Assembly: GCA_002440145.1 (NCBI GenBank)
Contig: DJRS01000105.1
Location: forward strand, 1 to 13,626
DNA: 13,626 bases
Reading direction: 5' to 3'
From: Verrucomicrobia bacterium UBA6354
GTDB taxonomy: Bacteria > Verrucomicrobiota > Kiritimatiellia > RFP12 > UBA1067
Made by a program: the position numbers and the translations under genes. Shown here one piece after another: positions 6,943 to 13,544 of the stretch. The notes beneath the pieces were generated by a model. The model had not been told where the DNA came from. It saw nothing but the letters and a program-made list of their open reading frames with translations, and ran no database searches. The first letter of the stretch is position 1, and each line of letters begins with the position of its first letter.

Positions 6943-7734
6943 ATGGAAACGGATTCTTTATTTTCACGCACCGAGCTGATGCTGGGTCCGGAAACGATGA
7001 GACGGCTTGCCGCGACGCGCGTCGCCCTTTTCGGCACGGGGGGCGTGGGGAGCTGGTGCGCCGAGGCTCTGGTCCGCACGGGCGTCGGCCGCCTCATGCT
7101 CGTCGACTCGGATCGCGTCGCCCCTTCGAACGTCAACCGGCAGCTCATGGCCACGACGCAGACCATAGGAGAGCCCAAGGTCGACGTCCTCGCCGAACGG
7201 CTGCGCGCCATAAACCCCCGCGTCGAGCTCGACGTGCGCCGCGCCGTCTACGAAGAAGCGACGGCGGCGAGCTTCCGTCTGGAGGAATTCGACTACGTCA
7301 TCGACGCGATCGACTCCCTGGCCGAGAAGGCCGCGCTGATCCGGCACGCCCTGTCCATCCCGTCCGTCACCCTGTTCGCGTCCATGGGCGCGGCGCTGAA
7401 GATGGACCCCGCCCTGGTCCGGACGGGGCGCTTCGGCAAAGTCGAAGGCGACGGCCTGGCGCGGGCCCTTCGCACGAAATTCCGCAAGACGGGAGGCCTG
7501 CCGGCGCGCGACTTCCTGTGCGTGTGGAGCCCGGAGCGGCGCGAGAACCGCGGCGCGCCGGCCGCCGAAGCCCCCGCGGCGCCCGGCGAACGCGACTGGA
7601 ACGCCAGAAAAGCGCGCATAAACGGAACGGTCGCACACATGACCGCCCTTTTCGGGCTGACGCTCGCAAGCCTTGTCGTCCGAGACGTCGAAAACAAATG
7701 CACGGCGAATGACCATGAAACAAAGAAAAACTAA
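6943..7734 (+). CDS. tcdA: tRNA threonylcarbamoyladenosine dehydratase (ThiF/E1-like)
   Basis: It would use ATP to cyclise t6A at position 37 of ANN-decoding tRNAs to ct6A, which supports decoding accuracy. The 263-residue length is close to E. coli TcdA (268). Visible features are the nucleotide-binding loop GTGGVGSW at 31-38, the acidic strand end LVDSD at 53-57, SNVNRQ at 62-67 carrying the arginine contact, and DAIDS at 121-125. A late FLCVWSPE segment near 190 also fits the family. No CxxC zinc pairs are seen, as expected for TcdA rather than MoeB or ThiF. It leads a three-gene run with the XylR-type regulator and crcB. Translation is predicted to be leaderless. The dus gene on the other side of the same promoter region also modifies tRNA. 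Confidence 0.93.
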   Translation: METDSLFSRTELMLGPETMRRLAATRVALFGTGGVGSWCAEALVRTGVGRLMLVDSDRVAPSNVNRQLMATTQTIGEPKVDVLAERLRAINPRVELDVRRAVYEEATAASFRLEEFDYVIDAIDSLAEKAALIRHALSIPSVTLFASMGAALKMDPALVRTGRFGKVEGDGLARALRTKFRKTGGLPARDFLCVWSPERRENRGAPAAEAPAAPGERDWNARKARINGTVAHMTALFGLTLASLVVRDVENKCTANDHETKKN

Positions 7735-8902
7735 GAAGGCGTTCGACGTCATCGTGGCCGTCAGGATGTACAATGCCGTCGGCCGCACCCGTCTGGAAGG
7801 CATTCTGCGCTTTCTGCGCCACGGACGGAACTGGCGGATCAAACTCATCGAGACGGAAGACCGCTTCACCGCCCAGACGATAGCCGGCGCGATCAAAGAC
7901 GGCATCGACGGCTTTATCGTCTTCCAGTCGCTGAGCCCGAACATCTGGCGGGACCTGATCGCCTCGCGCATCCCGATCGTCTCCCTGGAATCGGTGTGCC
8001 CGCCCATGGCGACGCGCGGACGGCTCCTGCATCTCGTGCGCGTCGACGACGAGGGCATAGGCGCGTTGGCCGCGCGGCACTTGCTCAACGCAGGCGACTT
8101 CCGCACATTCGGCTTCATCCCCTCCCCGCAGGACGAAAACTGGTCCAGACGGCGGCTGGCGGGCTTCATCGCGGAGATCCGGGCGAACAAGAAGGACTGC
8201 CGCGTCTTCACACCCCCGAAAGACGGGTCGCTCGACAACGCGTCCGCGCTCGTCGCGTGGGTCTCCGGCCTGCCCCACCCCGCCGCGCTCTTCGCCGCAA
8301 ACGATCTTGTCGCCACCCACGCGATCGCCGCCCTGCACGCGGCGAACCTGGACATCCCCCGCCAGGTCGCCATCCTGGGCGTGGACAACGACGAGATCCT
8401 CTGCCAGAACGTGGAGCCCAGTCTCACCAGCATCCGCTTCGTTACCGAGAAAGAAGGCGAACTTGTCGCGAGCGAACTCGAAAAAATGATGACGGGCGCG
8501 TCGGCCAGGAAGGACCTCATCCCCTGGAACTTCAAGGAAATCGTCCGCCGGGAGTCCACGTCCTTCACGACGCCCGCCGCGCAGCTCATGCGCCGCGCAC
8601 TGCAATATATCAATCGCCACGCCGCCGAAGGCGTGCGCGTGCGGGACGTCGTGCGCCATCTGGGCGTCTCGCAAAGACTGCTTGAGCTGCGCTTCCGCGA
8701 GTTCGAGAGCAAAAGCGTCGCGCAAGCGCTCGACGACCGGCGCTTTGCGGAGCTCGTGCGCCTGCTGAAGGACACGGACGCCCCCATCTCGCAAATCGCC
8801 GCGGACTGCGGCTTCGGAAACCTCTCCAATCTCACGCGGCGCTTTCGCAAGCGCTATGGAAAGACCATGCGCGAATGGCGTCTGGAGATGCGCGGAAAAT
8901 GA
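7709..8902 (+). CDS. XylR-type regulator: sugar-binding-like sensor plus AraC HTH
   Basis: A 397-residue cytoplasmic transcription factor. Residues 11-283 form a LacI/periplasmic-binding-protein-like sensor (DGIDGFIVFQS, GIGALAARHLL, PAALFAANDLVA, ILGVDNDE). Residues 293-392 form an AraC-family double helix-turn-helix (VRDVVRHLGVSQRLLELRF, then ISQIAADCGFGNLSNLTRRFRKRYG). The order and length match E. coli XylR (392 residues), but no xylose or other sugar gene is present here, so the ligand and targets are unknown. The start is uncertain: ATG at 7709 was chosen, which overlaps tcdA by 26 bases; ATG 7715 or TTG 7673 are alternatives, and none has a clear Shine-Dalgarno. Its stop overlaps the crcB start as ATGA. 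Confidence 0.88.
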   Translation: MTMKQRKTKKAFDVIVAVRMYNAVGRTRLEGILRFLRHGRNWRIKLIETEDRFTAQTIAGAIKDGIDGFIVFQSLSPNIWRDLIASRIPIVSLESVCPPMATRGRLLHLVRVDDEGIGALAARHLLNAGDFRTFGFIPSPQDENWSRRRLAGFIAEIRANKKDCRVFTPPKDGSLDNASALVAWVSGLPHPAALFAANDLVATHAIAALHAANLDIPRQVAILGVDNDEILCQNVEPSLTSIRFVTEKEGELVASELEKMMTGASARKDLIPWNFKEIVRRESTSFTTPAAQLMRRALQYINRHAAEGVRVRDVVRHLGVSQRLLELRFREFESKSVAQALDDRRFAELVRLLKDTDAPISQIAADCGFGNLSNLTRRFRKRYGKTMREWRLEMRGK

Positions 8903-9246
8903 ATACTTTCATGAATTTCCTTGCGGTTTTCCTGGGTAGCGGCGTCGGGGGTTGCCTGCGTTACGCGCTGTCCGTCCTGTTCGGCGGCAACCTCGCGGCG
9001 ACGCTCGCCGCCAACGCCATCGGATCCTTCTTGATCGGCGTTTGGACAGGCGCGGCGCTACCGCACACGACACGTCTCTTGCTCACCGTCGGATTTTGCG
9101 GCGGCTTCACCACCTTCTCGACCTTTGCGAAGGAAAGCGTTCTCCTCTTGTCGCGCGGACAATACGGACTTTTTGCGGCCTATCTGGCGCTTTCGCTTGT
9201 CCTTTCGCTCGCCTGCGCGGCGGGCGGACTCTGTCTCTCGCGTTAG
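8899..9246 (+). CDS. crcB: Fluoride ion channel CrcB/Fluc
   Basis: This 115-residue membrane protein has four hydrophobic segments. Family motifs are clear: GSGVGGCLRY at 13-22, N39 within ANAIGSFLIG, and GGFTTFSTF at 68-76, where the Phe pair lining the fluoride path lies. Fluc works as an antiparallel dual-topology dimer that lets toxic F- leak out of the cell; a single gene suggests a homodimer. The start at ATG 8899 overlaps the regulator stop as ATGA and begins just before the first helix. No fluoride riboswitch can sit directly upstream because that DNA codes for the regulator C-terminus, so expression is probably set by the tcdA promoter or an internal one. Confidence 0.93.
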   Translation: MNTFMNFLAVFLGSGVGGCLRYALSVLFGGNLAATLAANAIGSFLIGVWTGAALPHTTRLLLTVGFCGGFTTFSTFAKESVLLLSRGQYGLFAAYLALSLVLSLACAAGGLCLSR

Positions 9247-9376
9247 CGACCGGCAAGCGACCGGCTCTTGCACAAGCGCATAATCATGCGAAAAAATACG
9301 GCATTCGAGCCGATTCGCTCCGTTATCGCCCTTCCTGGCCTGCGCACCCGCTTTGCCGCAAGCGAACAATCCTAAT

Positions 9377-9494
9377 CCTGGAAATCCCAGGCTAAAGACG
9401 TGGTCGGCTTTGCGACCGCGGCAGTCCGGCTTGAATGACGCCCGCAAGGCGTCTTCAGCCACCCCTCAAAAGGCCCGGACGACGTGTCCGAGCC
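9377..9494. other. Cluster of three to four short stem-loops after crcB
   Basis: Four inverted repeats follow one another: CCTGG/CCAGG at 9377-9391; an 8-bp stem (one G-U pair) at 9399-9406/9413-9420 with loop GCTTTG; GACGCC/GGCGTC at 9437-9453 with loop CGCAA, extendable by GAA/TTC around a bulge; and CGGAC/GTCCG at 9476-9490, extendable by GGC/GCC across a mismatch. No T-run follows any of them. They could be a structured 3' end of the crcB transcript or an unannotated RNA. GC-rich DNA forms weak stems by chance, so each alone is modest evidence. Confidence 0.4.
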
Positions 9495-9509
9495 TCCTCT
9501 CTGACATGC

Positions 9510-9559
9510 GCCGGGCGGTCGCCTGAAGCCGCCGGGCCACCCGGTCGATTCCGCCCGGC
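9510..9559. repeat. GC-rich nested inverted repeat
   Basis: A perfect 9-bp pair, GCCGGGCGG at 9510-9518 with CCGCCCGGC at 9551-9559, encloses a second perfect hairpin, CCGGG-CCA-CCCGG at 9532-9544. An alternative stem GGCGG/CCGCC (9514-9518/9529-9533) competes with the outer one. It stands 15 bases before the palindrome array. As RNA or cruciform it would be very stable. No T-tract follows on either strand, so a simple intrinsic terminator is not supported. Confidence 0.5.
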
Positions 9560-9574
9560 CGCCTCCCGATATTG

Positions 9575-9728
9575 AAACACCCGGGTGTTTCACTATCAAA
9601 CACCCGGGTGTTTCACCCCAAAATACCCGGGTGTTTTGTACCCAAATACCCGGGTGTTTCACCATCAAACACCCAGGTGTTTCACCCCCAAACACCCGGG
9701 TGTTTTACTATTAAATACCCGGGTGTTT
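9575..9728. repeat. Seven-copy tandem palindrome array, 23-base period
   Basis: Seven copies of the 16-base palindrome AAACACCCGGGTGTTT start at 9575, 9598, 9621, 9644, 9667, 9690 and 9713, exactly 23 bases apart, separated by six 7-base spacers (CACTATC, CACCCCA, TGTACCC, CACCATC, CACCCCC, TACTATT). Copies 3, 4 and 7 have AAATACCC in the left arm and copy 5 has CCAGG in the centre; the right half GTGTTT is invariant. It lies between convergent genes. The spacers are too short for CRISPR. It could be an operator array for a dimeric DNA-binding protein, an iteron-like or REP/BIME-like chromosomal element, or a multi-hairpin 3' end; I cannot tell which. Open frames through it are a by-product, since the palindrome has no stop in any frame. 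Confidence 0.95.
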
Positions 9729-9759
9729 GCATACGACCGGTAGGCTCGTTGGTCTATGC
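9729..9759. repeat. Imperfect hairpin abutting the palindrome array
   Basis: GCATA-C-GACC at 9729-9738 pairs with GGTCTATGC at 9751-9759 around a 12-base loop, giving nine pairs with one bulged C. It begins at the first base after the last palindrome, so it may mark the boundary of the repeat element. The stretch from 9760 to 9902 holds one more small hairpin (CGGCT-CGA-AGCCG at 9808-9820) and no gene I can support. Confidence 0.5.
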
Positions 9760-9902
9760 GAGATTGACGCGGCTTGTGAAGAGAGGCGGATGGATCCTTC
9801 CGTTGGTCGGCTCGAAGCCGGCGTTCAAGCCTTCTCCCCGCCTCGTCGAACTGGCTCGAAAGACGCGAAAGACCGCCTGGAGAGAATCCGCGACTCCGCG
9901 AT

Positions 9903-10895
9903 CTAGCGCGTCCAGACGCACATGCCGACTTCGATGCGCGCGGGGTTGATGATATTGCCGGGAATGACTTTGTCCCGTATGGTGTAGTACGTATCCGGGT
10001 CGTTCCACTTTTTGCCGACCAGCTGGGAGGCCGTCACGCCTTTCGAGACGCGTCCGCGCACCTTGTAGCCGCGCGCTTTCAATTCCGCGATGCTCCGCGG
10101 CGGCAGGCGCAAGGCGGACGCCGTTTTCTTTTTCGTTTTCGGGGGGGTGGTTTTTCTCGCCGCACGGGTTTTCGCGCTTCCCGGGACCGTCTTCTTCGCC
10201 GCCGACGCCGGATAGACCGACCGCCACGTATCCACATTCCCGTACAGGACTTTCGCAAGGTAGGCGTCCCCCACGACGAGTCGCCCCGCGCGCGTATCCG
10301 GGTCGTAGGCGGGGCGCGACGAGAGCCCCAAAACGCGCCGCACGCTCGGCATGGCGAACAGCATGCCGCATCGTTTGCGGCCGCGATGCTTGCGCTTCTG
10401 CCATTTGTTGGGCGCACCGTAGGCGACATGGCTGTGGCAGACCACCTTGTCGTCGCCCAGACCGTACATGGACTGGAGCTCGGACACCAGTTTCGCAATC
10501 GCCTTCAGCTGCACAAGCGGCATGGACTTGTCGTGATAGCCGACGCACTCGATGCCTATGGAGAACTTGTCCACGTCGTCCTTCCCCTTCCACATGGAGC
10601 GTCCGGCGTGGAAGGCCTCGCGGTCGCGATCGACGATGCGGTAGACCGAGCCGTCTTCCGTCACGCAGAAATGGCATTCGCCGCGTTCGGAGAGTTTGTT
10701 GAGCGAGCCGCGCGCGGCGGCCTCCGTCGTATGGAGAACGATCAATTCCGTGGAGGAGCGTATGGCGCGCTCGGCGTTTCGCGGACTCGCGTAGCGGTTC
10801 GACGCGTCTATCGCGCAGACGCGGGGCGCGGCGGAAAGCGCAAGAATGGCGATTGCCTTCGCGAAAAGCCGCCGGCTCGAAGCACCCCGTTCCAC
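9903..10895 (-). CDS. Secreted N-acetylmuramoyl-L-alanine amidase (Amidase_2)
   Basis: It would cleave the MurNAc-L-Ala bond of peptidoglycan. The 330-residue protein begins with a basic, then hydrophobic signal-like segment (about 1-29, cleavage near VCA-IDA). The Amidase_2 domain covers about 48-195: zinc ligand H55 in VLHTTEA, EAFHAGRS at 93-100, FSIGIECVGY at 111-120, a second histidine in VVCHSHVAYG (154 or 156), and GRKRCGM with C176. The third ligand is therefore probably Cys, as in T7 lysozyme, not the Asp of AmpD. A Lys/Thr/Pro-rich linker (232-262) leads to an unrecognised 65-residue C-terminal module ending IEVGMCVW, perhaps a divergent wall-binding unit. The GTG start is chosen because AAGGAG lies six bases upstream. 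It follows ispF by 14 bases as the last gene of its operon. Confidence 0.88.
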   Translation of the reverse strand: MERGASSRRLFAKAIAILALSAAPRVCAIDASNRYASPRNAERAIRSSTELIVLHTTEAAARGSLNKLSERGECHFCVTEDGSVYRIVDRDREAFHAGRSMWKGKDDVDKFSIGIECVGYHDKSMPLVQLKAIAKLVSELQSMYGLGDDKVVCHSHVAYGAPNKWQKRKHRGRKRCGMLFAMPSVRRVLGLSSRPAYDPDTRAGRLVVGDAYLAKVLYGNVDTWRSVYPASAAKKTVPGSAKTRAARKTTPPKTKKKTASALRLPPRSIAELKARGYKVRGRVSKGVTASQLVGKKWNDPDTYYTIRDKVIPGNIINPARIEVGMCVWTR

Positions 10896-10901
10896 GTCGC
10901 G

Positions 10902-10907
10902 CTCCTT
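10902..10907 (-). promoter_or_regulatory. Shine-Dalgarno fixing the GTG start of the amidase
   Basis: AAGGAG on the minus strand lies six bases before GTG 10895, inside the 14-base gap after ispF. No ATG with a comparable site is near, so it decides the start. Confidence 0.75.
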
Positions 10908-10909
10908 CG

Positions 10910-11377
10910 TCAGCGCAGGAGCACGACGGCGTGCGCGACAATGCCGCGGCCCGCACCTACATCGTCCATCTTCTCGTTCGTCTTCCCCTTGACGGAAACG
11001 CAGCCAACGGGAATGGAAAGCAACTGCGACAGGCGCGCCCGGATCGCGTCGACATGCGGTCTCAGGCGCGGCTTTTCGCAGATGACGGTACAGTCCAGAT
11101 TCTCCACTTCATGTCCCGCCGACCGGACTTCCGCCACGGCCGCGGCGAGAAGGACGGTCGAATCCGCCCCCGCCCACCGCGGATCGGCATCGGGGAAATG
11201 GGACCCGATATCGCCGTGGGCGATAGCGCCGAACAGCGCGTCTATGAGCGCGTGCAGAAGAACGTCCCCGTCCGAATGCGCCTTGAGCCCCGGCGCATCC
11301 GGAATAAGGACGCCGCCCAGCACCAAAGGCTTGGCGGCGTCGAAAACATGCGAATCGTATCCGTACCCGATGCGCAT
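10910..11377 (-). CDS. ispF: 2-C-methyl-D-erythritol 2,4-cyclodiphosphate synthase
   Basis: IspF converts CDP-methylerythritol 2-phosphate to the cyclic diphosphate in the MEP route to isoprenoids; it works as a homotrimer with a divalent metal between subunits. The 155-residue length is typical. Metal ligands D8 and H10 (GYDSH), the HSDGD motif at 34-38 and H42 (LLHALIDALFG) are all present, with GDIGSHFPD at 55-63 and the C-terminal KGKTNEKMDDVGAGRGI at 130-146. The start at ATG 11377 begins directly at the first strand and overlaps the dapA stop by one base (TGATG). In many bacteria ispF is beside ispD; here it lies between dapA and an amidase, so the grouping looks like a general housekeeping operon. 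Confidence 0.97.
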   Translation of the reverse strand: MRIGYGYDSHVFDAAKPLVLGGVLIPDAPGLKAHSDGDVLLHALIDALFGAIAHGDIGSHFPDADPRWAGADSTVLLAAAVAEVRSAGHEVENLDCTVICEKPRLRPHVDAIRARLSQLLSIPVGCVSVKGKTNEKMDDVGAGRGIVAHAVVLLR

Positions 11378-12252
11378 CAGACAAGAGCGAGATCCGCAAG
11401 CGTGGCCCGCAGGATCGCGAGATTGGCGTCCGTCGTTTCGCACAAGGGCAGACGGAACGCGCGCGCGATCCGTCCCGTCAGCGCAAGCGCCTCTTTCACC
11501 ATGACCGGATTCGTGTCTATGAACAGGTTGTGGAAAAGCGGATAATAGCGCCGGTGCAAATCCCGGGCCGCGGCGAAGTCGCCCGCCAAAGCCGCTCGGA
11601 CCATGTCGCCCATCTCCTTCGGAATGATGTTCGACGCCACCGAAATGACGCCCTGCGCGCCCACCGAGATCATGGGAAGCGTCAACGAGTCGTCGCCCGA
11701 CAGGACGGCGAAATCCGGAACCAGGTTCTTGATGGCCGACACGCGCTCGACGGAACCCGCCGCTTCCTTTATCGCGACGATGTTGGGGTGCTTGGCCAGA
11801 CGCGCCACGACGTCCAGGGGAATTTCCCGGCCCGCCCGGCCGGGCACGTTGTACAGCACGACCGGCAACCCGAGATCGGCAATCGTCATGAAATGGCGGT
11901 AGAGACCCTCCGCGTTGGGCTTGTTGTAGTAGGGCGTGACCTGCAGGCAGGCGTCAGCCCCGCCCATAGCAATCACCGCTTTCGTCAGGGACACCGCCTC
12001 CGACGTGGAATTCGCGCCCGTCCCCGCCACGATGCGGCATTTGCCGGCGGCGAATTCAATCGTCTTTTCGATGACCTTGTGGTGTTCCTCGTGCGTCAAG
12101 GTCGGCGATTCGCCGCTCGTGCCGACCGAACAGATGCCCTCGACGCCCGCGGCGGTCTGCCGCGCGACAAGCGCCTGCAACGCACCGTAGTCCACCGCCC
12201 CCTGCGCGGTGAACGGCGTCACAAGCGCCGTAATCGTGCCTTTGAGTTCCAT
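11377..12252 (-). CDS. dapA: 4-hydroxy-tetrahydrodipicolinate synthase
   Basis: DapA condenses pyruvate with aspartate semialdehyde, the first committed step to diaminopimelate and lysine; diaminopimelate feeds peptidoglycan. The protein has 291 residues, the family norm. Class I aldolase features are seen: GTSGESPTL at 44-52, Y108 in TPYYNKP, LYNVPGR at 133-139, and the Schiff-base lysine K162 in AIKEA. The start is taken at ATG 12252 because AAGGGAG lies nine bases upstream; the in-frame ATG 12261 sits directly against that site, too close to use. It lies 33 bases after serC and overlaps ispF by one base. It shares its operon with a peptidoglycan amidase, so the group touches cell-wall supply and turnover. 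Confidence 0.97.
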   Translation of the reverse strand: MELKGTITALVTPFTAQGAVDYGALQALVARQTAAGVEGICSVGTSGESPTLTHEEHHKVIEKTIEFAAGKCRIVAGTGANSTSEAVSLTKAVIAMGGADACLQVTPYYNKPNAEGLYRHFMTIADLGLPVVLYNVPGRAGREIPLDVVARLAKHPNIVAIKEAAGSVERVSAIKNLVPDFAVLSGDDSLTLPMISVGAQGVISVASNIIPKEMGDMVRAALAGDFAAARDLHRRYYPLFHNLFIDTNPVMVKEALALTGRIARAFRLPLCETTDANLAILRATLADLALV

Positions 12253-12261
12253 GTGCACCAT

Positions 12262-12268
12262 CTCCCTT
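12262..12268 (-). promoter_or_regulatory. Shine-Dalgarno deciding the dapA start
   Basis: AAGGGAG on the minus strand ends directly at ATG 12261 but nine bases before ATG 12252, so it supports the second ATG. Confidence 0.65.
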
Positions 12269-12285
12269 AAACGCCCGCCGTACGA

Positions 12286-13377
12286 TTAGCCGTTCTTCTT
12301 CTCGAAGTCCTTCATGAAGGCGACGAGGGCGTCCACGCCGGCCATCGGGAAGGCGTTGTAGATCGTCGCGCGGATGCCGCCGACCGAGCGATGGCCCTTG
12401 AGCGAGCTCATGCCGAGCGCCTTGGCCTCTTCCACGAAGCGCTTGTCCAGGTCCGCATTCGGCGTCGTGAACGTCACGTTCATGTTGGAACGGAACTCCG
12501 GGAGCGCCGTCCCCTTGTAGAAGTCGCTCGCGTCGATGACGTCGTAGATTTTCTTCGCCTTGTCGTCGTTCAGCCTGAAGAGGTTCTCCTTGCCCATCTT
12601 CTTCACCCACTTCATCACGAGACCGAACACGTAGATCGTGAACGTCGGCGGCGTGTTGTAGAGCGAATTGTTGTCCACGTGCGTGCGGTACTGCAACATG
12701 GTCGGGATCTTCTCGTCGCCCTTGGCGGCGAGCTCCTTCTTGATGGCCACGACCGCCATGCCCGCCGGCCCCAGGTTCTTCTGCGCACCCGCGTAGAAGA
12801 GGTCGAACTTGGTGTAATCGCGCGGGCAGCTCAGGATGTCGGAAGACATGTCGGCGAAAAGCGGACCTTTCACCGTCGGGATCTTCTTGAGCTGGGCGCC
12901 CGAAATCGTCTCGTTCGTGCAGATGTGCGTGTAGACGGGATTGGCGGAAAACTTCCACTCGCCCTCGCGCGGCATGCGCGTGGGGATGTCCTTGGCGCAA
13001 TCGGCGACGACGTTGACCGACGCGCCGCGGCAAGCGGCGACCTTGGCGGCCTCCTTCATCGCCTTGCCGGACCACGTACCTTCGTTGGCGTAGTCCGCCG
13101 TCTGGCCCGCGCCCAGAAAGTTCATCGGAATCATGGCGAACTGCATGGACCCGCCGCCCTGGATGAAGCAGACCTGGTAATCGTCGCCGATGCCCGTCAG
13201 CTCCTTGAAGTCGGCGATGGCTTCTTCGTGGATCTTGTCGTAGTCTTTGCCGCGGTGGGACATCTCCATGACCGACATGCCCGTCCCTTTGTAGTCCACC
13301 AGATCGTTCTGGACCTGCTGGAGGACCTCAAGAGGCAACGTGGCCGGGCCGGCCGAGAAATTGTAAGCGCGTGACAT
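12286..13377 (-). CDS. serC: Phosphoserine aminotransferase
   Basis: This PLP enzyme transfers an amino group from glutamate to 3-phosphohydroxypyruvate, giving phosphoserine, and often also serves pyridoxal phosphate synthesis. The 363-residue length matches the family (362 in E. coli). Visible features are YNFSAGPATLP at 5-15, MSVMEMSHRGK at 34-44, FIQGGGSMQF at 71-80 (PLP phosphate cradle), FADMSSD at 174-180, and AGAQKNLGPAG at 196-206 with PLP lysine K200. HRSVGGIRATIYNA near the C-terminus closes the active site. The start at ATG 13377 is preferred over the in-frame TTG five codons upstream, because AAAGGA six bases before the ATG would otherwise lie inside the gene. It heads the serC-dapA-ispF-amidase operon. 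Confidence 0.97.
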   Translation of the reverse strand: MSRAYNFSAGPATLPLEVLQQVQNDLVDYKGTGMSVMEMSHRGKDYDKIHEEAIADFKELTGIGDDYQVCFIQGGGSMQFAMIPMNFLGAGQTADYANEGTWSGKAMKEAAKVAACRGASVNVVADCAKDIPTRMPREGEWKFSANPVYTHICTNETISGAQLKKIPTVKGPLFADMSSDILSCPRDYTKFDLFYAGAQKNLGPAGMAVVAIKKELAAKGDEKIPTMLQYRTHVDNNSLYNTPPTFTIYVFGLVMKWVKKMGKENLFRLNDDKAKKIYDVIDASDFYKGTALPEFRSNMNVTFTTPNADLDKRFVEEAKALGMSSLKGHRSVGGIRATIYNAFPMAGVDALVAFMKDFEKKNG

Positions 13378-13383
13378 ATCTGT

Positions 13384-13389
13384 TCCTTT
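13384..13389 (-). promoter_or_regulatory. Shine-Dalgarno of serC
   Basis: AAAGGA on the minus strand, six bases before ATG 13377, decides against the upstream TTG at 13392. Confidence 0.7.
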
Positions 13390-13405
13390 CAAATTTATTG
13401 CCTAT

Positions 13406-13434
13406 ATTATATCTTTTATGGCGCGCTTCCGCAA
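13406..13434 (-). promoter_or_regulatory. Promoter of the serC operon
   Basis: On the minus strand TTGCGG (13429-13434) and a perfect TATAAT (13406-13411) are separated by 17 bases, a sigma70-type layout. The start site should fall near 13399, leaving a leader of about 22 bases that carries the serC Shine-Dalgarno. This contrasts with the leaderless promoters at 6904-6936. Confidence 0.65.
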
Positions 13435-13466
13435 GACCCCGAAGGGGAAAAGTTTATCGGGAAAGC

Positions 13467-13491
13467 GCCCCGGCCGCGAGACGCCCGGGGC
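13467..13491. repeat. Inverted repeat upstream of serC
   Basis: GCCCCGG at 13467-13473 and CCGGGGC at 13485-13491 form a perfect 7-bp stem with an 11-base loop, about 33 bases upstream of the serC -35. It could be an operator or a hairpin in a divergent transcript; no T-run follows. Confidence 0.35.
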
Positions 13492-13544
13492 TGGCCGTTC
13501 CCGTGCGAGGCAATCAACCGTGCAGGGGATGTGGAAAATGTAGA

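Noticed and set aside
8780..8898. Fluoride riboswitch in front of crcB
   Set aside because: The DNA directly upstream encodes the conserved AraC domain of the regulator, and the fluoride motif was not seen.
9310..9330. tRNA T-arm-like ATTCGAG flanked by short complementary bases
   Set aside because: No acceptor stem, anticodon arm or D-arm can be placed around it.
9437..9490. Intrinsic terminator for crcB
   Set aside because: The hairpins are real inverted repeats but none is followed by a T-run, so I list them as structure only.
9372..9695. Minus-strand frame through the array (MFGGETPGCL...)
   Set aside because: Same cause as the plus-strand frame; it mirrors the palindromes and has no supported start.
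9575..9728. CRISPR array
   Set aside because: Seven-base spacers are far too short and partly repeated, the repeat is a full palindrome, and no cas gene is nearby.
9572..9949. Plus-strand frame through the array giving a repetitive peptide (KHPGVS..., 23-residue period)
   Set aside because: It starts at TTG without a ribosome site. The palindrome has no stop codon in any frame, so open frames appear on both strands automatically.
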